Part shown: positions 33,663 through 36,408 of the stretch, in pieces | Layout: every line of letters starts with the position of its first letter | Position numbering within the stretch: position 1 is the stretch's first letter | Origin: Lentisphaerota bacterium | GTDB lineage: Bacteria > Verrucomicrobiota > Lentisphaeria > Oligosphaerales > JABHEG01 | Reading direction: 5' to 3' | DNA: 36,408 nt | NCBI GenBank assembly: GCA_018676675.1 | Contig: JABHEG010000215.1 | Span: 1 to 36,408 of the forward strand | Notes under the pieces: model-generated | Told to the model about the DNA's origin: nothing | Databases searched by the model: none | Seen by the model: the letters and a program-made list of their open reading frames with translations, nothing else | Position numbers and translations under genes: made by a program

Positions 33663-35969
33663 ATGACGAATTGGAGGACATTCGGGCCTGGTCTACTCAC
33701 GGTGTGGTTTCTCTTCGGCAGTGAATTTGCGGCAGCGAACCCGGTCAAGAACCCGGGCTTCGAAGAGGTCGCCGACCGCGTCCCCGTTACCTGGGGCCTG
33801 CCGAAGGTCGCAGGTGCGGCGTTTGCCGTGGACGAAACGACGGCCCATAGCGGCAAACGATCCGGCCGGATCACGGGGACAGATCCCAAGAAGCAGACCC
33901 GTTTCGTTCAGGCTTGGCGGCAGGATGTTCCACTTGCCGTCGGGAAAGGTGTTCACTGGGTAACGGGATGGGTCAGGGCGGAACAGCTTCAGCGTGGGCA
34001 ACTGAACGTTCTTCACAAGAGCGCTGCAGGAGCTGTCTTGAAGAACCAGAGCCTGACGAGAGTGGATGGAACGTTTGCCTGGAAGCGGTTCGCCTTTGAG
34101 CTTCGGCCTCCGGAGGAAGCAACCAGTATGCAGCTGGTTCTCGGTCTGCAGAAGTCCACCGGGAGCATCTGGTTTGATGATATCGCGATCGAGATGCGTG
34201 AGAAGACCGATCTCGGCCAGGCTCTACTGCGCGTTGAAGGCGCTCCGGTTGCAGCTGGAAAAAGCCCTGTCGAAGCAGTGTTCAAGTTGGGAAAGACAGG
34301 GCTGTCTGCAGGAGACAAACTGGTTTTTCAGTGGGACAACTGGCGGACAAGTCGCGAGTTCCGTCTCCTCAGTGTGACTGCCCGTTGCGCAGTTGAGGGT
34401 GCACGCTTTGAGTGCCGCAAGATCCCGCGAAAGAAGAGCTGGCCACCGGTTCCCAGGCCGGTTGACTGGGAAGCGACACTTGTCAACCCTGAACGCCTCT
34501 CCCAAGGAGTGGTAGTCTCGCTGGGCGGCACACTGACCATGAGTCGCCACAGCAACGTTAAGGCGGGACTCGTGGCCGGCGCCATTCTGGCTGGAACAAA
34601 TGCCCCGGCTCCCGTCTCCACACCGTTGGTTATCCAGGCCCAGGGCGGCCCGCCTGCCGCTCTTGCCTGTTCGGCGGAAGCTCGGCCTGTCCGTGGAACA
34701 CCGGGGCGAGTGACGGTTGCCGCAACCGATCGTTTCGGCAATCCTGCTTCCGGGTTCCGCGGGACGATCACGTTTCACAACGCGGCGGGGACAGACCTGC
34801 CCCCAAGCTACACCTTTACCGAGGCGGACGGCGGAACCCACACCTTCCAGACCATCTGCCCCGCAGAGGGAGTAACCCGAGTTGGGGTCACCTGTGGTGA
34901 CTGGTCTGCTACAGCGAACCCGGTTTTGCCACGACGAGAAGATGAACCGATGGTCCTCTTCGGTGACATCCATTCGCATTGCGAGATCAGCGGCGACGGG
35001 GTTGGGGATCCTGACCTGGCCTATGAGTATGCCCGGGGATTTCACGGTCTGGACTTCGCCGCTCTTAGCGATCATTCCCCAAAAGGGGCACGGTGGAAAC
35101 GAGCCGTGACCGTGGCCAACCGCCACAATGCTCCGGGGCGTTTTGTCGCTCTGCTTGGATTCGAATGGAGCAGCAAACCCCGGGGCCACCGAAACGCTTA
35201 CTACCCGGGAGATGATGCCCCGCAGCAACCTGTGGTCAAGAACAACATGCAGGCGTGGTGGGACTGGTTGGCGAAGAGAAACGAGGAGGCGATCATCATT
35301 CCGCATCACACGAACACGCAGGCAGCACAAATCATGGCCAACGGCCGACCGGCTTGGGAGCCGTGTGACTGGTCCGTCATCAATCACCGTTACCAGCGCG
35401 TCGTGGAGATCTGCCAGAATCGCGGCTCGTTCGAGGCGCCCGGGGGACCGATCAAGGAACTGCGCATCAAGCGGAAGGACGTCGGCGCCAGCGTCCAGAC
35501 CGCTCTCGCGATGGGACACCGTCTGGCCTTCATCGGGTCCACAGACACGCATTCCGGGCGGCCTGGAACGGGAGACGCGCGGGTCGCGGCAATGCCCGGC
35601 AGTTTCACCCGCAGAGGTATCTGGCAAGCCATGCACGATCGCAAGTGCTATGCCACGACCGGGCAACACACACTGGTGTTCTTCTCGGTCAACGATGAAC
35701 CGATGGGGAGCGAACTTCAGGTTGCCGGCGACGCCCCGCGTGCTATCCGTTGGCGGGTCGTGGGCACAACCGCAATCAAACGTGTGGACCTGCTCCGCAA
35801 TAACGCTGTGGTAAAGAGCTGGGAGGGCAGGGAGTCGGACGATCTGACGGGAGCATTCACGTTATCCGTCCCACTCACGGCAACGGAGTGGTGGTATGTC
35901 CGGGCTATCCAGGTGGATACTCACCTGGCGTGGTCAAGCCCAGTCTGGCTCGATCCCAGGGCCCCGTAA
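33663..35969 (+). CDS. Secreted CehA/McbA-type PHP metallohydrolase with carbohydrate-binding domain
   Basis: A 768-residue exported protein. A signal peptide (about 1-25, ending SEFAAA) is followed by a galactose-binding-like jelly roll (about 28-180, KNPGFEEV...SIWFDDIAIEM) of the CBM4/9 type, then beta-sandwich segments. The PHP domain starts near 433. Its metal-binding motifs are all present: FGDIHSHCE, AALSDHSP, IIPHHTNTQ and GSTDTHSG. This is the DUF3604/CehA type, whose characterised members hydrolyse carbamate or phosphoester compounds; most secreted relatives in this group are of unknown substrate. The start lies three bases after the glycosylase stop with GAGG upstream. No covalent link between DNA repair and this enzyme is implied. 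Confidence 0.85.
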   Translation: MTNWRTFGPGLLTVWFLFGSEFAAANPVKNPGFEEVADRVPVTWGLPKVAGAAFAVDETTAHSGKRSGRITGTDPKKQTRFVQAWRQDVPLAVGKGVHWVTGWVRAEQLQRGQLNVLHKSAAGAVLKNQSLTRVDGTFAWKRFAFELRPPEEATSMQLVLGLQKSTGSIWFDDIAIEMREKTDLGQALLRVEGAPVAAGKSPVEAVFKLGKTGLSAGDKLVFQWDNWRTSREFRLLSVTARCAVEGARFECRKIPRKKSWPPVPRPVDWEATLVNPERLSQGVVVSLGGTLTMSRHSNVKAGLVAGAILAGTNAPAPVSTPLVIQAQGGPPAALACSAEARPVRGTPGRVTVAATDRFGNPASGFRGTITFHNAAGTDLPPSYTFTEADGGTHTFQTICPAEGVTRVGVTCGDWSATANPVLPRREDEPMVLFGDIHSHCEISGDGVGDPDLAYEYARGFHGLDFAALSDHSPKGARWKRAVTVANRHNAPGRFVALLGFEWSSKPRGHRNAYYPGDDAPQQPVVKNNMQAWWDWLAKRNEEAIIIPHHTNTQAAQIMANGRPAWEPCDWSVINHRYQRVVEICQNRGSFEAPGGPIKELRIKRKDVGASVQTALAMGHRLAFIGSTDTHSGRPGTGDARVAAMPGSFTRRGIWQAMHDRKCYATTGQHTLVFFSVNDEPMGSELQVAGDAPRAIRWRVVGTTAIKRVDLLRNNAVVKSWEGRESDDLTGAFTLSVPLTATEWWYVRAIQVDTHLAWSSPVWLDPRAP

Positions 35970-35979
35970 AGGGGAGGGG

Positions 35980-36294
35980 CTACTCGACAAACACGATGGG
36001 GGCAAAATCTGCAAGATTGGCGCTCCCGCCGCCGAACTTGTAGTTCATGCGAGAGTATTCACGCGTTGAGTCGGGGCTTTGTTTTGAGTCGCTGATTCGA
36101 TGCCGTGTGACCTGCCCAAACCACTCCACGCCAGTTCCCGGCCGAACCATGTCAGGGAAAGCTGTGTAAGGCAGGAAGACCTCGATTGTCCAGTTCTTGT
36201 CGCTGACGTGGATCGCGATTCTCTCGCCTTGCACATTCCACGTCCCGTCCTTGGTCTTGAGGTCAGAAATCTTTGAGCGCAGAATTCGGTTGGA
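35980..36294 (-). pseudogene. Remnant of a CBM9-like domain, N-terminus missing
   Basis: An open frame of 104 residues with no proper start. WTIEVFLPYTAF and the end segment NYKFGGGSANLADFAPIVFVE are the conserved C-terminal strands of a CBM9-like sugar-binding domain (family pattern WTVEVAIPFSAL). Such a domain should have some 100 residues of further sequence in front; here an in-frame TGA at 36295-36297 cuts it off. GTG at 36234 is the only weak start. It lies ten bases downstream of the metallohydrolase stop, converging. I take it as a broken gene; a sequencing or assembly error, or an edge effect, is possible. Confidence 0.55.
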
Positions 36295-36408
36295 TCAAGC
36301 GGTGTTCTTGAGGATGTGCAGCGCGATCTCGATTGGAGCCGGTCTTTTGCGCAGGGCAGCGCGTGTCTTTCGAGACAGTCCACTGCCCGCTTTCCGAGCA
36401 TGCTCGAG
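36295..36408 (-). CDS. C-terminal end of an unidentified protein (cut by the window edge)
   Basis: The last 37 codons of a frame that is open to the window edge, ending RPAPIEIALHILKNTA and TGA at 36295-36297. The visible residues are very basic (KAGSGLSRKTRAALRKR). I do not recognise the family. It is in the same frame as the CBM9-like remnant, separated from it by the stop codon. It may be the end of an inserted element that truncated that gene or just the end of an unrelated neighbour. Confidence 0.35.
   Translation of the reverse strand, partial: LEHARKAGSGLSRKTRAALRKRPAPIEIALHILKNTA

Noticed and set aside
34224..35669. A 481-codon minus-strand open frame
   Set aside because: It lies wholly antisense to the secreted metallohydrolase, whose motifs are intact, and its translation has no family features.

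Overview
This window reads as a bacterial chromosome segment of moderately high GC with densely packed genes. Several features point to the Planctomycetes-Verrucomicrobia-Chlamydia group, most likely a Lentisphaerota, Kiritimatiellota or Verrucomicrobiota lineage. They are a GreA factor carrying a very long N-terminal extension (a form known from chlamydiae), a fused SecDF with a coiled-coil insert, a secreted DUF4838 protein, a secreted CehA/McbA-type metallohydrolase, an EF-hand secreted protein and a Ser/Thr kinase. The glycyl radical enzyme suggests at least temporary anaerobiosis. The taxonomic placement is inference from gene content only.

Layout. 1-5420: a secreted EF-hand protein, a Ser/Thr kinase, a secreted coiled-coil protein, and an orphan TRAP-type solute-binding lipoprotein paired with an isochorismatase-family hydrolase. 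5421-6084: a gene-free stretch with a terminator-like hairpin. 6085-8591: a degenerate Hpt-like protein, RfaE2 (heptose activation), QueA (queuosine) and SmpB (trans-translation). 8597-14238: a zinc polyol-type dehydrogenase, a DUF445 membrane protein and a glycyl-radical activase on the minus strand, with the glycyl radical enzyme divergent on the plus strand. 14263-18497 (minus): sigma-54-type response regulator, a lipoprotein resembling the SecD P1 head, and long GreA. 18935-22168: yajC and secDF. 22207-27134 (minus): a likely operon of a Gfo/Idh/MocA oxidoreductase, an unrecognised ISOCOT-like protein and a large secreted DUF4838 protein. 27417-32143: a four-gene ebo cluster. 32161-36408: a ThuA-like protein, a MagIII-like DNA glycosylase, a secreted PHP metallohydrolase, and a broken CBM9-like module at the edge.

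The most interesting locus is the ebo cluster in the order eboC-eboF-eboD-eboE. It encodes a UbiA-type prenyltransferase, an alkaline-phosphatase-superfamily hydrolase, a 3-dehydroquinate-synthase-like sugar phosphate cyclase and a xylose-isomerase-like TIM-barrel protein. EboF-EboD and EboD-EboE are translationally coupled by 4-base overlaps. The cluster is thought to build a cyclitol-derived, prenylated metabolite of unknown structure. Here eboA and eboB (TatD-like hydrolase) are absent, so this is a reduced and reordered form.

Other notable signals are a 52-base dispersed hairpin repeat with two compensatory base pairs between its two intergenic copies, an Hpt-like protein without its phosphoacceptor histidine, and a compact carbohydrate operon containing a protein of unknown function. 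I saw no rRNA, tRNA, CRISPR array, complete insertion sequence or prophage.
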